A DNA stretch of 64,000 nucleotides. Source: Branchiostoma floridae (Eukaryota; Chordata; Leptocardii; Amphioxiformes; Branchiostomatidae). The stretch lies in the NCBI RefSeq assembly GCF_000003815.2, contig NC_049983.1:1571034-1635033 (forward strand), read 5' to 3'. The notes beneath the pieces are model-generated. The model had not been told where the DNA came from, did not search any database, and worked only from the letters and a program-made list of their open reading frames with translations. Below, piece after piece: positions 36,615 to 52,529 of this stretch. A program made the position numbers and the translations under genes. Numbering within the stretch: the first letter of the stretch is position 1; every line of letters starts with the position of its first letter.

Positions 36615-39600
36615 TTATGTGCTCTTAAGATATGGTAGGTATATACGTGCCACAGGGGAATAAGAACCAAATGCATGATACTCCTCATTAATAGGGAGAT
36701 TTGCCTTCAGCTCTTTCCAGACATCAGCAGACCTGTCATACACATATACCAGATATACCATGTCGTCATGGAGGTCACTAATACAGGTTAACAATATGTG
36801 CAGCTGGTTCTCCAGCACGAAAATAATAGGAAAACGGGCAACATAAAGGTTTTCTGGGTTCTCCAAGCCTTGCAGTTTCTGCCAGCGGTCTGACTCTGTG
36901 TCGTACACCATCGTGTTATTGAAAGGGAAATGTGTACAGAAAATCTCTGTTCCCATGGCAACAGCTGTACAGACATAAGGAATGATCCCAGGTGGGGTCC
37001 GCTTGGTCCACCGATCCTCCCTTGGTTCATAGCGATGCATTTCCTTGTTTGTGATAAAATAGATGTGTGAACCACAGGATAATGCTGCTGCGGCGTCAAA
37101 AGTTATGTCAAGTTGCAGCGGTGAACACTCTTGCCACAGGTTTGTGTGTGGGTTGAACTTTCTCATCTGCTGCAAAGACCGACCGTCATAAACAGCAAGG
37201 TAATATAAAGTCCCATCAACTTCAAAAAGGTGTTCCTCATAGATGTCGTCTTCTGGGCCCTTAGATATCGAGGGTACACTTGCTTGTTCCCACAGGTTCT
37301 TTGCATGGCTGTACTTAAACAAGGAGAACTGATTCTTATCCTCTGATCCTTTAGTGTTAAGGATGTAGATGTTGTTATCACTGGTGACTGTGATGGCTGT
37401 GAAATCAGGAAGGTCTTCAGGCTTGTAACTGCAGCTGATGTACTTCCCTTCCTGAGGGTTGATGAAGAGGAGCTCATTGGAACTACAGCGGACAAAATAC
37501 ATCTGTCAAACTCTCGAAATTAAAACTGGACTGGCAGCTTATAACTTTCTACAGGGATAAGGCTGAAATCGCAGCAGACACTGTTCTGCAAAATGTTAAG
37601 AAATGTCTAAAAGACTTCGCAGTTATTGGATGAACAGTACATTCATAACAATTAATTCTATTGCAGGACCACAGAATGTGGAAAGATAAATTGCACAATA
37701 GCTGTTCACAGCTGGTATATACGTACTCTCCGGCCGTATTGTACAGTAGCGCCATTTCCGTGGTCATCCCAAGCCTCGGCTTCAGGTTGAGGTTCCCTTT
37801 CTGTACCACATTTTGGATGACCTCAGAACTCCCAGGATTCTCCTTGACCAGAGGATGTTCAAAGATGGCTGTCGTATCGTCTGAGGTCAGCAGGTTGAAG
37901 CGGATGTGAGGGAGGATGCTGGGTAGGTGGTGCAGTCTGTAGGGTAAAGGTAGGTGAAGATTTAGCTGGTTGCCTGACACTATGTATCACATCATTTTTT
38001 TAATTAAGTTTATGTCATGTTTAAACTACAATGTGTACCTACACCCACCTGTCCTCCCTGCTGTGCTGCACCCATCTCACCACAGCCTCCCACACTGTTG
38101 TCTCCTCTTTAACATCCAGCTCATCATGGCTGATTATGTCGGTCAGCTGATTCACACTCAGGCTGCAGAATTCCTCGCTAGCGGCAACCTGTAGAGGACA
38201 AAGTACTTAGCACATGCATGTGTATAGTACTGTGGAAAGCAACCTTTATAGGCAAATAATATCGAGTGTATTTGCAGCCAGTGCCACAGGCAGGTACCCA
38301 ATGTGTAGGGTAATGAGGCTGTTTAACGTGTTCGAGGCCCCTCCTCGAGCACGGGACCCCCGTTTTACGTACCTCCCGGAAGACGATTTCGTGGAAAACT
38401 TCGTGAGGCTACAGCAATCCGGACGTCCTTGGTTGGTCTCCAATCCAAGCACTATCTGGACCGCGCGTTGCTTAACTTCCGAGATCGAGGGATCGGGTGT
38501 ACCAACGCTTAAAGCTAAATTGCACTGAATTTTTCCTTTGTATTATTCTTTAAAGCATCTTAAAAGGTTACAAAATTCAAACTTGTAGACTATAATATTT
38601 AAGATAACGTCACTCTACTTATGTAGGATAAAAAAACACTTAATTTGAAACGTTTTATAACAAGTTTATAATACACAAAGTGATTCTTGTATAACTTTAA
38701 GGACAGGTGACAACCACCCTGGTATGACAGGAAAGTCTTAAGATCAAAAATCTTTGCCCAGGGTTTCTATGGTTCTACATAGAAGACTATCTCCTACCAG
38801 GATGTCAGTTGCTAAATTGACTCCTCACATACTTCCAACATCAGATATGGCTTAGACCCAGTGGGAGATATCTACCCGTCTGGCTACCAAGAGCAAAAAA
38901 ATTGGTATTACAACAGAAGACAGGAAGACATTTGCATATTAATCAAGATTTCAAAAATAATGTCCACAAATATTTCAAGAAATTATTGTCAAGCACAGGA
39001 AACGGGCGAAGATAGTACTGTAAATGCAGAAATGTTCGCGGTGGATTTATGTTCGCGGTTTTCGCGTTGGCCATTTCACCGCGAATTTAAAACCACCGCG
39101 AACATTTTTCCAGGGTATTAAGATACTACAGTGCATGGTGCTACCGTGAAATTAAAACCACCACGAAAAGTCCTTTTTCCCGCTACCGCGAAATTAAATC
39201 CCCGCGAACTTAAATGCATTTACAGTACCTGCAAGCACCAAACCGAAGTTTAGTTGTTCACAGGTTTTGTTTTTTTTTCACACAAGAGCTCGGGCGTAAT
39301 GTTGTATCAGGGCCTACAGTTCCAAATCCTTGTTTAAACTGCATTTCAGCAAAGACCAGCCCCTGTCAAGTTTGAACTACTTACATTTTGCAACTTGTAA
39401 CTGTCTTCCTCAAATCTCAATATGGCTTATGGTGATATTCATAGTTGACCAGTGTTCACTCAGGGGCTTTGTAGGACTGTACAACAAGTTGTATCTGGGT
39501 CAAATTGAGAAACATTCCAGGCAGACCATGGCAAGCTATGCTTTATAATGTTTGTAAGCTGAATCGTGAAGCTATGCTGAATTGTGTGTAGCCATACTTC

Positions 39601-40753
39601 GATTCTTTATCTGTTCAAGACTACTGACTTATGTGCATTTCAAAACTGATTCGAAGAGTAACTTCAATACTTGCTAATCTGTATTAGCCTGCCTCCACTG
39701 ATGTGAACACAGCGGTAGTTGGGACCAGACTAAGGGCTGGTAGTTAACGTGAGCCGAATTTATTGGGTGATTTTAGTGACCTACTATCAATACATCACAC
39801 CCACCTCAACAAAGCTTCTATGGATCAGCTGCAGACAAAGCGTCATGATATGGTTTACAGAGAAGACATCTGCAAACTTGTATAGGTCAACACAGGTGGA
39901 GCGCTCCACGTTCATGGCCATGTAGCTGCTGCAGGTGTCTCTCACATAGTCCAGTTGGAGGAGGTCGGCTGCCTGGTACAGGGGCTGCACTTTGTCCATT
40001 GACACACAGAGGGTTCCCGAGTAGATGTAACTCAGGATCTCTCCTAACATGCCAGCATCTACACCCTACAGAACAGTAAATCGTAACAATGTTCAAACAT
40101 TTACCACATAAGGTATCGTTTAGGGTGTATAAAGAATGGAAATATATCACAAATTTGCTTGATTATCTTAAAAAGGTAAATTTTTCCTTCAATTCTGTTA
40201 ATTTACCTACATAATCTCTGCTACTTCTTACTAATACTTCGTCTGTTTCTGATAACTGTAAAGAATTCTTTTTTTTTTTGGTGAAAAATACATGCTCATT
40301 ATAATGTGCCCACAAAGTTGAACTTTGATCCCAAATTCCAAAGAGGTTAGTAGGTGGGGAGTGGGCATAACGAGAGACAAAGGAAAGTTATTTTTAACAT
40401 TTGTTAGTTTTGGTTAACAATGCATTTCCCCTGTTTTAAACGTTCTCTATGGCATCTTAAGAAGATCTCTGTTTCACTCTATTCTACACCAAACATACCT
40501 GTAAAACAACCGTCTTTTGACGACTTTCCGCCATGTCACTTGTAAACATGGCCCTGAAGTAGGGGCTGGCCGCGGACAGAACAAGCCGATGACAGGGAAA
40601 CCGCCGGCCCTCGACTTCAAGGACGACATCCTGCAGTATCCCAGCCTTCTGTAAGTCGTCCACAGTTCCAAGAAACCCGTGCAGATAGCTCTCGTCTTGG
40701 AAGGAACGAGAACGAACTGCGCTGACGTGGGGTTCTTGGTGTGCAGCAGCCAT
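36615..40753 (-). CDS. BTB-BACK-kelch protein, unit G (intact)
   Basis: Exons on the minus strand: 40499-40753, 39805-40065, 38049-38188, 37727-37936 and 36615-37482 (255, 261, 140, 210 and 868 bases), joining to 577 residues with phases 0, 0, 2 and 2. The start is [15 protein letters not shown]. Exon 2 begins [17 protein letters not shown], where the other units have GLDAGMF. BACK reads [13 protein letters not shown] and [14 protein letters not shown]. The kelch exon is open to [13 protein letters not shown] and closest to unit E. It is the first unit in the direction of transcription. Predicted cytosolic or nuclear Cullin-3 adaptor by family; substrate unknown. Confidence 0.86.
38265..38530 (-). 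repeat. Dispersed repeat, copy 2
   Basis: The reverse complement of about 38265-38370 matches the copy at 15885-15985. The copy here is longer and sits in intron 2 of unit G, next to exon 3; an open frame that crosses it is not a gene. Confidence 0.6.
39016..39227. mobile_element. 212-bp MITE with TACTGTAAATGCA ends
   Basis: Ends TACTGTAAATGCA and TGCATTTACAGTA. The interior repeats ACCGCGAA / TTCGCGGT words in both orientations. A second good copy lies at 43572-43776 and an old one near 17690-17935. It is in intron 2 of unit G. Confidence 0.8.
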
Positions 40754-42709
40754 GCTGATGATGATGTCATGACCCCAGGGTCAGGGGTTAGCTGGGTAGA
40801 ACCGACTATTACTGATTACCCACATAATATAGCAGTATGAGTGCAGAAGATTAGGAAAAACTATACCGGTATTTGTACCGCTGACTGGAAATATTTCTTT
40901 ATTGTTTTTTTTTTCTAGAAGTTAATTTGAATTTTCGTTTGTTATTGAAAATATGCCTCACGAGACACATGTTAGCACGTCTGTAAGCCGTTACACTTTT
41001 AATATATAATCGAAGTTTATTAGCCCGTAGGCTAATTGAAGGTACATGTTAAACACAAAATAGGGAATATGAATATATTGAAATGTTTTATTGCAAATTC
41101 ATGCCAATTGGTCTTATTGAAGTGTAAAAAAAACCAAATACATAAATAAATAATCTAAATAAATAAATAATCCAAATTCTAACATGCACAGATTAAGTGC
41201 TTGTATGTATATACAGAATGTCGAGTAAGATTCTAAAACTTACGTTCCTTTTGCGGGTTTTGACTTCTTTTTTGAAAACAGTTGAAAATGAATTGTCCCA
41301 CATTTTCTGTGATAGATTGATTTGATGATCTTAGCAGAAGGTGTGTCTTATGTTTGTGTGTGTGTGTGTGTGCGCGTGCGTGTGTGTGTGTGAGTGTGTT
41401 TAATGAAAAGTTCGGTCTGATTTCGGACACTCAAGGCATGATTTGGGGTAAAGGGCTGTGTTCGTGAAACTCTAGTACTAAGACACGACATGCAACTACG
41501 TAAATAATGACAAAATTGTGCTATAACTCTGTTACCTTTATCCCCAAATTTCCCTATCTGTATCCGTATCTGTATCTTTATCTATATAGCCGGTATAACC
41601 GCCGTTCGGCGTAACACGTTAAACACCTATCTACTGTAAAAAAATTAAAAGATGAAAATTATGTTTCCTACAATCAACCATTGTAAGGCATTGTTGACCA
41701 TATCATTTTACGGAATGTGCTTGTAAATTAATAAAAGGTATTCTTAGAGGACAAGAAATTCAACAGTGCTGACTGTTATATAAGTATTGACGATGGTAGG
41801 CACAATGCTTCTACTTTGCTACAGGGATACACTTCTATATATAAGTTTCCTTGCAACGAATTGTTGCGAAATGTACACACATTGTGAGATCGCGTGGCGT
41901 TAGAATTTTCAATAACTAGCATATATATCTTGATAAACTAACAACCATAGCATAGCCGACATCACATTCCTATTGTTTAACTTTTCTAAATTGTAGTTAA
42001 GAGAGAAAACGCCATCTGGTTTTCAGATTGGACCAACACGTTGACATTTTACTAATTTTCTTTAAAATGCATGGATGAGCAAAATTTCTTAGGTGTTCTT
42101 ATTAATTGTTGCTTTGAATTGAGGTCAATATTCTTGAAACGTAAGTTAGAGATTTGTAAAGATCAGTTATTTAAACTCACTGTACTTAATTCCAGGCAAC
42201 TACTTTAGCCGTCTTTTCAACGATACAGCAGTCCATAAAAACATGCTGGCCAAAACAGACATATGTAAGACTTAGGTCCCATTTCCGAAACGCCAGGCTG
42301 GGATGTATGCGAAAACGAAAAATATAAGTACTTACCAAACAGTATACACAAATTATGATCCTGACTAATTTCTTTTAGGTTCTCTATGTTTTGTTGCCTT
42401 TCTTATAATATTTTTTCTGAAATCTACCCGGCTCCGGGCTGATAATTGGGACCTAGGCCTAATAAGGGGGACACTTCTAATTGCATTTGTATATGAATTA
42501 TAAACTGAATTGGTATGTTTAGGAAGAAAGACCCATATACAACGATTCATTACTTTTCAGTTAAAGGTAAAATGTAGAGCACTATGTCTTTTTGCCATTT
42601 TCTACACTGTTGTGTCAAGTGTCTCTCCTCTGGAGGAAAATATGGCTTTAAAATCACAGTACAGAAAAATTCCAACCACACATGCTTCTCTACAGCCAGG
42701 TGTAGTAGT
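40754..42709. other. Intergenic between unit G and the Rac gene
   Basis: No gene seen. A (GT)n-rich tract lies at about 41351-41400. At 41555-41617, GCCGGTATAACCGCCGTTCGGCGTAACAC is a hairpin-forming repeat whose relative lies at about 14570-14620 in intron 2 of unit C. Confidence 0.5.
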
Positions 42710-47303
<4,594 letters not shown>

Positions 47304-47947
47304 TGTCCTTGTTTCAGGGGAAACTGCGCTTTCTGCACCAGGAGGAAAAGTCCAAATGCCAGGCAGAAACAGAAAAACCCTATTCACTAGTTTCACAATT
47401 CCCATAATCCTTTGCTATGGGGATTCGGAAATGGATGTTATATAAGTTGCTTTCAGTAGTCTCATTGTACGAAATAAAGGTGGAACAAACTTAACACATA
47501 AGATATTGCGTTGTTCGGCAAATATAGTACTACTGTTATTAGTACTTGTAATTTTTCGTTATCAAAATCAAGTAGCCAACACGTCGCCACTGTGGCAGTT
47601 AGTTGGTTTCGCCCGATGACCTAACGGGTCACGACTTACGTTTTTTCTGCAGCCTTTGTTCGTTGCTGTCAGAAAGTGAGTAAACCTTGTCCTGTGCTCA
47701 GTTCCGCACCAAACTGCCATCTCTGTGATGTGTTCTGTGCTCACATATTGGTGAAAAAGTTCCTGTGTCCGCGGAATCGATTCCTGGTTCCGGGCAGCCA
47801 TATTGGAACGCCGAGGCAAAGGATTTTGGGAAGTTTGAAAACGGTGAATAACCAGTTTTGCTAGTTTGATGACAATTGTCTATTCCACAGTGGACACAAT
47901 CAGACAAGTAGCCCGGGGTGTTGTTGGTTCAAATTTTAATGTTTCTT
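47304..47947. other. Upstream region of the Rac gene
   Basis: The Rac 5' leader (minus strand) contains GCGCAGTTTCCCCTGAAACAAGGACA just before the ATG. No clear TATA box. Open frames at 47570-47820 have no recognisable protein. Confidence 0.4.
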
Positions 47948-48247
47948 TTAAACATTCTTGTAAAAGAGATAATCTTAACCCTAAACCCACTGAAAATGGA
48001 TAGAGAAAACCGCCAACAACCAAGGGAGGCAGACAGACAAGGGTAAAATATACTGGAACAACAACAAAAAGGGGGGCAGACAGACAAGGGTAAAATATAC
48101 TGGAACAACAACAAAAACTTTTAAACATTCTTGTAAAAGAGATAATCTTAACTAATCTAAACCCACTGAAAATGGATAGAGAAAACCGCCAACAACCAAG
48201 GGAGGCAGACAGACAAGGGTAAAATATACTGGAACAACAACAAAAAA
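47948..48247. repeat. Tandem repeat, about 173-bp unit with a nested 45-bp unit
   Basis: TTAAACATTCTTGTAAAAGA begins at about 47948 and again at 48121. The inner unit GGCAGACAGACAAGGGTAAA..ACTGGAACAACAACAAAAA occurs three times (about 48029, 48074 and 48206). Confidence 0.85.
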
Positions 48248-48336
48248 AAACAATGATATCGCTACGTTAACCGATGTAATACAAGCTGATATAAAATACA
48301 GGTCAAACGGTGTTGCAAAAAACTACCACTAATTAA

Positions 48337-49280
48337 CCCTCATCCGACCGTATGGGGTCATTTTTGACCCCAGACGTATATTTTTATCTGCCATAGCAAC
48401 ATTTTTCATCGGAGAAAAAATTTCTTCCATGAATTTGTTTGTATACATGTCTTACAACATCGACCAATTTTTCACCGAGTTTTGACCATTATTGTATCAG
48501 CTATACTTGAAAGTTTGTGTGTGGTTCGGTGGGGTCAAAAATGACCCCAGCCAATTATGAATCATTAATTACGTAAATATCAAGAAATTTCAATAGAATA
48601 ACAGGCATTCATCAGCATTGCTATTACAGCAACAAGCTTATAGTTCCTTAGTTGAATAAACAACGAATATTTCCTAAGAAATATAGTATTTTAGTGTAAA
48701 AACAGGTTTTTCGACATTCTGCATAAATTATGACAATGAGCACTAATTACCTATGCCAATGAAAGGGAAAATGTTTCTAGTAAATTAGGAAACGATATAT
48801 GGACAGAACGTGCAGAAGGAACCAACAAGAAAGATAGTTGCGTGAAAATATACAAGAGTTATTGTATGTATGTGTTTAGGTGACGGGCTATGGTGCATAA
48901 TTAAGTAATAAATTCGTTACACTTCACAAATATTATATCTTTTCTTGTCAAATAATATAATTATGCTATCAGAATGTTTGTCGCATCAAAATTATTGTTT
49001 AAAAATTGATGAGACAAAACCATTGTTACAGTAAGTGGAGTATGGTAGATTTTTAGAGCAAAATGTGGTTTCTCCTTATTTTCTGCATAAATTATGATAA
49101 TGAGTCATAATTACTGACACCAAAACTTGTCAAAATATTTTTCAAAGATTGTTGAAACAGTAAATGCATGATAATGACAAAATAAACCAACAGAAATATG
49201 TCTATGGGCAAAACAAAATGGGGTCAAAAATGACCCCATACGGTCAGATTCGTCGTAAAAATGGAACGGTCGGATGAGGG
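48337..49280. mobile_element. PiggyBac-like non-autonomous element 2
   Basis: Ends CCCTCATCCGACCGT and ACGGTCGGATGAGGG, flanked by TTAA at 48333-48336 and 49281-49284. Three copies of the hairpin GGGGTCAAAAATGACCCC (or its complement) lie at 48354-48371, 48531-48548 and 49220-49237. No transposase frame. A decayed relative lies at 61478-62060. Confidence 0.85.
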
Positions 49281-49664
49281 TTAACCAGTGGAATACAAGC
49301 TTATCTGCGTAACAAAAGGTAGTAACTGTGCTTATCTTATGGCTTCTGGGAGCAAAACATGATTAATATTCATAACGGTATACTCTATGTTACAAGGATT
49401 GAGTGCTAGAGGAGTGGTAAATGTGCTAATTTACACTATAACTAATTTTCACGAATGTAAGTATTTAAACTCTTAAGTCTTTTCATTTGGGACCTTTCTA
49501 GTCGACCATTGTGGTTTGTCTAAGAGCTAAAAATGCTGAACCTGAACAGAGTACATTCAAACGCAAATAAATTAATTGGACCAGATTGTCGTAATAACTA
49601 TCGTGTAACTGTCGTGCTGTCAGGTAACGGTCGTGCTGGTTGCAATTGTTGTGTTACGTCATTT

Positions 49665-49797
49665 TTCCCGTACGAGTTCTCATGTGTCAAAACAGGTTAG
49701 ACTTTCCAGCTGTCCTGAACCCGCACCTCTTACACTGTGTATTGCTGATTTATGGATGTCCAAAGTGGATTTCTGTGCTGCAGAATAGGCGCACTGG
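49665..49797 (-). pseudogene. Decayed 3' fingers of ZNF2
   Basis: Downstream of the ZNF2 stop, and one frame off, the sequence reads YQCDQCAYSAAQKSTLDIHK, a full finger. Another shift then gives CKRCGFRTAGKSNLF followed by a stop codon and HMRTRT. These are two former fingers separated from the coding array by an extra base near 49807-49820. Confidence 0.85.
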
Positions 49798-50712
49798 TCA
49801 CACTGGTAGGTGGTTTTCTCCTGTATGGGTTCGCATATGTCTGGATAACTTAGACTTTTGAACAGTCCTATATCCACACTCTCCACACATGTAGGGTTTT
49901 ACACCAGTGTGTATTGCTGATTTATGGATGTCCAAAGTGCATTTCTGTGCTGAAGAATAGTCGCACTGGTCACACTTGTAGGGTTTTTCTCCAGTGTGTG
50001 TTCGCATATGTCTGGATAACTTACACTTTTGAACAGTCCTGTACCCACACTCTTCACACATGTAGGATTTCTCCCCACTGTGTATTGCTGATTTATGGAT
50101 GTCCAAAGAGCATTTCTGCCCTGCAGAATAGTCACACTGGTTACACTTGTAGGGTTTTTCTCCAGTATGAGTTCTCATATGTCTGGATAAGGTAGATTTT
50201 TTAACTGCCCTGTACCCACACTCACCACACATGTAGAGTTTCTCACCAGTGTGTTTTGCTGCTATATGTTCGTCAAGGTTGGGTTTCTTTGCTGCAGAAT
50301 AATCACACTGCTCACATTTGTAAGGTCTTTTTCCTGTATGTTTTTTCATATGTTGATACACACTTGGCCTGTGGGCGGTTCTGAACCCACACTTCTTACA
50401 CATGTAGGGTTTCTCACCGTGTTCTTTCACCAGATGTGTACACAAATCCTTTTTATGCATTGTAGAATAGTCACACTGGTCACAACGATAAGGTTTTTCT
50501 CCGATACGGGCTCCCATGCGTTTAGACAAGACAGACACCCCACACATCAATTGTTTGTCATCAGCGTTAATCGACTTGACTTGTTGTGCTTCTATCTGGT
50601 CTTCTGCATTTCTTACTTTGCTGTGGCAGTCAACCTGGAAAACCCCCGTGAGAGGCCCATCATGGAAGTTGTTATCTACTTCGGTGTGATACCTTTGTTT
50701 TGTCGTGTCCAT
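49798..50712 (-). CDS. C2H2 zinc-finger protein ZNF2, truncated by a frameshift
   Basis: Minus-strand coding exon from ATG at 50712 (MDTTKQRYHTEVDNN) to a stop at 49798, 304 residues. A strong acceptor (TTTTCTCTCAG|GTTC) ends 7 bases before the ATG, so the leader is spliced and the ATG is the first in this exon. The acidic, low-homology N-terminus of about 75 residues has no known domain. Eight C2H2 fingers follow. Several of the DQCDYSA-type fingers have HxxxxH spacing (IHKSAIH), unlike the HxxxH of ZNF1 and ZNF3. The last finger is followed by THTGENHLPV and a stop: one extra base changes the usual EKPY linker and ends the protein early. Probably a nuclear DNA-binding protein; target unknown. 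Confidence 0.85.
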   Translation of the reverse strand: MDTTKQRYHTEVDNNFHDGPLTGVFQVDCHSKVRNAEDQIEAQQVKSINADDKQLMCGVSVLSKRMGARIGEKPYRCDQCDYSTMHKKDLCTHLVKEHGEKPYMCKKCGFRTAHRPSVYQHMKKHTGKRPYKCEQCDYSAAKKPNLDEHIAAKHTGEKLYMCGECGYRAVKKSTLSRHMRTHTGEKPYKCNQCDYSAGQKCSLDIHKSAIHSGEKSYMCEECGYRTVQKCKLSRHMRTHTGEKPYKCDQCDYSSAQKCTLDIHKSAIHTGVKPYMCGECGYRTVQKSKLSRHMRTHTGENHLPV

Positions 50713-51095
50713 TATGAACCTGAGAGAAAATGAATGCATGATTAAAAAAAAAAAGTCATCGATAATTTATACAGAAGATACTACACTGGTCTATATTGTT
50801 CTGATTTGATCAGGATATAAAAGTTCGATGTACTACAACTTACATCTAACAGCAATTCTGGCATGTTGTACGATAAGAAAAAAACAACAAAGGAAAAATT
50901 ATGAGCAGGCTAGGTGAATTATGACCAGGTAAATTAGGCAGGTCCAAGCTAGGTCAGTAAGAGGATGCAAAATTGGTTACTCAAATCCTTTGTTCTCTTT
51001 TCAAAGTTTTATGAATATTTGAACATACTGTTTGGTGTTGTTTGTATCTGATGAAAATGAGGATCCCCTAAGCAGTAAACGAACTAGGACAAACT

Positions 51096-51206
51096 AACTA
51101 CGGCCGTGTGAAACACCCGATCCCCTCGATCTCGGAAGTTAAGCAACGTGCAGTCCGGACAGTACTTGGATGGGAGACCACCAAGGGAGACTGGATGCTG
51201 TAGCCC
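51096..51206 (+). rRNA. 5S rRNA-like sequence, probably a pseudogene
   Basis: Begins AACTACGGCC, contains GATCTCGGAAGTTAAGCAAC (box A region), CAGTACTTGGATGGGAGACC (box C region) and ends GGATGCTGTAGCC. It aligns along the whole 5S gene but the 5' third is about 8 bases short and the box A region is altered; no T run follows. It could also be the head of a 5S-derived SINE. Confidence 0.8.
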
Positions 51207-51282
51207 GGCTAAGAATTCACGAATTCGTCTTTTGTAATTGCAGGGAATCCCAATATCCAGTGTGGTGCGGTCCAGTGTAATA

Positions 51283-51362
51283 ACTTCGCTTTGTTGCACC
51301 ATTCGGACAATTGCACGAAATGCACTGGCAAATGGAATGTGCAAATAAGCGGCTTCTACTGT
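51283..51362 (+). repeat. Dispersed repeat with copy at 56857-56942
   Basis: AACTTCGCTTTGTTGCA..ATTGCACG..GCAAATAAGCGGCTTCTACTG matches AACTTCGCTTTACTGCA..ATTGCACG..CATCTACTGTA at 56857-56942. Confidence 0.65.
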
Positions 51363-51937
51363 ATTATTATTGTCATTGTTATTATCATTATCAGGATGGA
51401 TTCTACCAATATTTAATCGTTGCTTTCAAAGGTCACATCCAAAAGTTCCTTAGACACCATTTAATACCCTTTATATATGGTTCCATTTATATAGCCTTGA
51501 AATTGCCACTTCACCTGCTGCATACTATATGACGTACATGCGGAGGTGATTACGGAGCCAGTTTTGTTTCGGCCCCCCTCCCCCTTCATTTCCTGCCATA
51601 TTCACATCTGGAATAAAACAATAAATTATCAACTTACTATAGTTTTCCCTCCACAGAATGGAACGTAAATTCGGAAGCTTGATAAGAAAACACTTGGCTG
51701 TTCACAGTTAAGTCTTAAATTACCTGTTTCTTACAACGGTTTTTCTCCTCACGTAAACGGGGACCCGAGGTGCTTTCCTTCTCCGTCTTATCGGGGTCAG
51801 AGGTAAAGGTGAGCCAGGTGAAAGGTGACTATTAGGTCCTGATGGCACAGATCATGTCCTTGTCTTTTGTCGCCACATTAAGCACAGCACGAAATCTGGT
51901 ATTTAAGCAAGCTTAAACTCAACGTAAACGCGACGTT
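51363..51937. other. Intergenic, upstream side of ZNF2
   Basis: No gene seen. The minus strand holds a possible donor (ACAG|GTAATT near 51722) and, at 51793-51806, a GGGTCAGAGGTAAA stretch like the one in the ZNF3 5' exon, so a ZNF2 leader exon could lie here; not established. Confidence 0.3.
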
Positions 51938-52322
51938 TCTGCACCCTTTCCGCAACTTAACGACATCTATCCGTGAACGTAAAGGTTCCCTTTAATGTTA
52001 CCTTTACGTTGGCACTTAAATGTGCGTTTCGGCACTCCTTCACGTGCCTTTCCGCAACTATTAGACGCTTAAAGGCGTCGTTAATGACAGTTTTTCGTAA
52101 CCTATACGGGCGGAAAGCACGCGTTTATTAAGACCTTTCTGCACCCTTTCCGCAACTTAACGACATCTATCCGTGAACGTAAAGATTCCCTTTAATGCAC
52201 TTATATGTACGTTTCGGCACTCCTTCACGTGCCTTTCCGCAACTATTAGACGCTTAAAGGCGTCGTTAATGACAGTTTTTCGTAACCTATACGGGCGGAA
52301 AGCACGCGTTTCTTAAGACCTT
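51938..52322. repeat. Tandem duplication of a roughly 200-bp unit
   Basis: GCACCCTTTCCGCAACTTAA through CGTAACCTATACGGGCGGAA and GCACGCGTTT occurs at about 51938-52137 and again at about 52140-52322; the second copy lacks about 16 bases. Confidence 0.9.
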
Positions 52323-52529
52323 TCCGTGATCTTTTGACCACATTTACAGTCGATTTCCGTCACGATTTCCCCACGTTTATGTGTCGTTTACACACCCTGA
52401 AAGGCACGTGAAGAAGTGCAGAAACGTACTTATCCGAACGCTTTCCGTCATCTTTCCTTGGACTATAGTTGTCATTTATTTTTAGTAAAGGCGGCGTAAG
52501 TTTAAACCTTTCCGCATCTTTAGGTAGGC

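Noticed and set aside
38214-38528. 104-residue + strand frame
   Set aside because: Lies in a dispersed repeat that also occurs at 15.9 kb.
47568-47819. Possible divergent gene upstream of Rac
   Set aside because: Frame of 83 residues with no motif and no clear splice or promoter signals.
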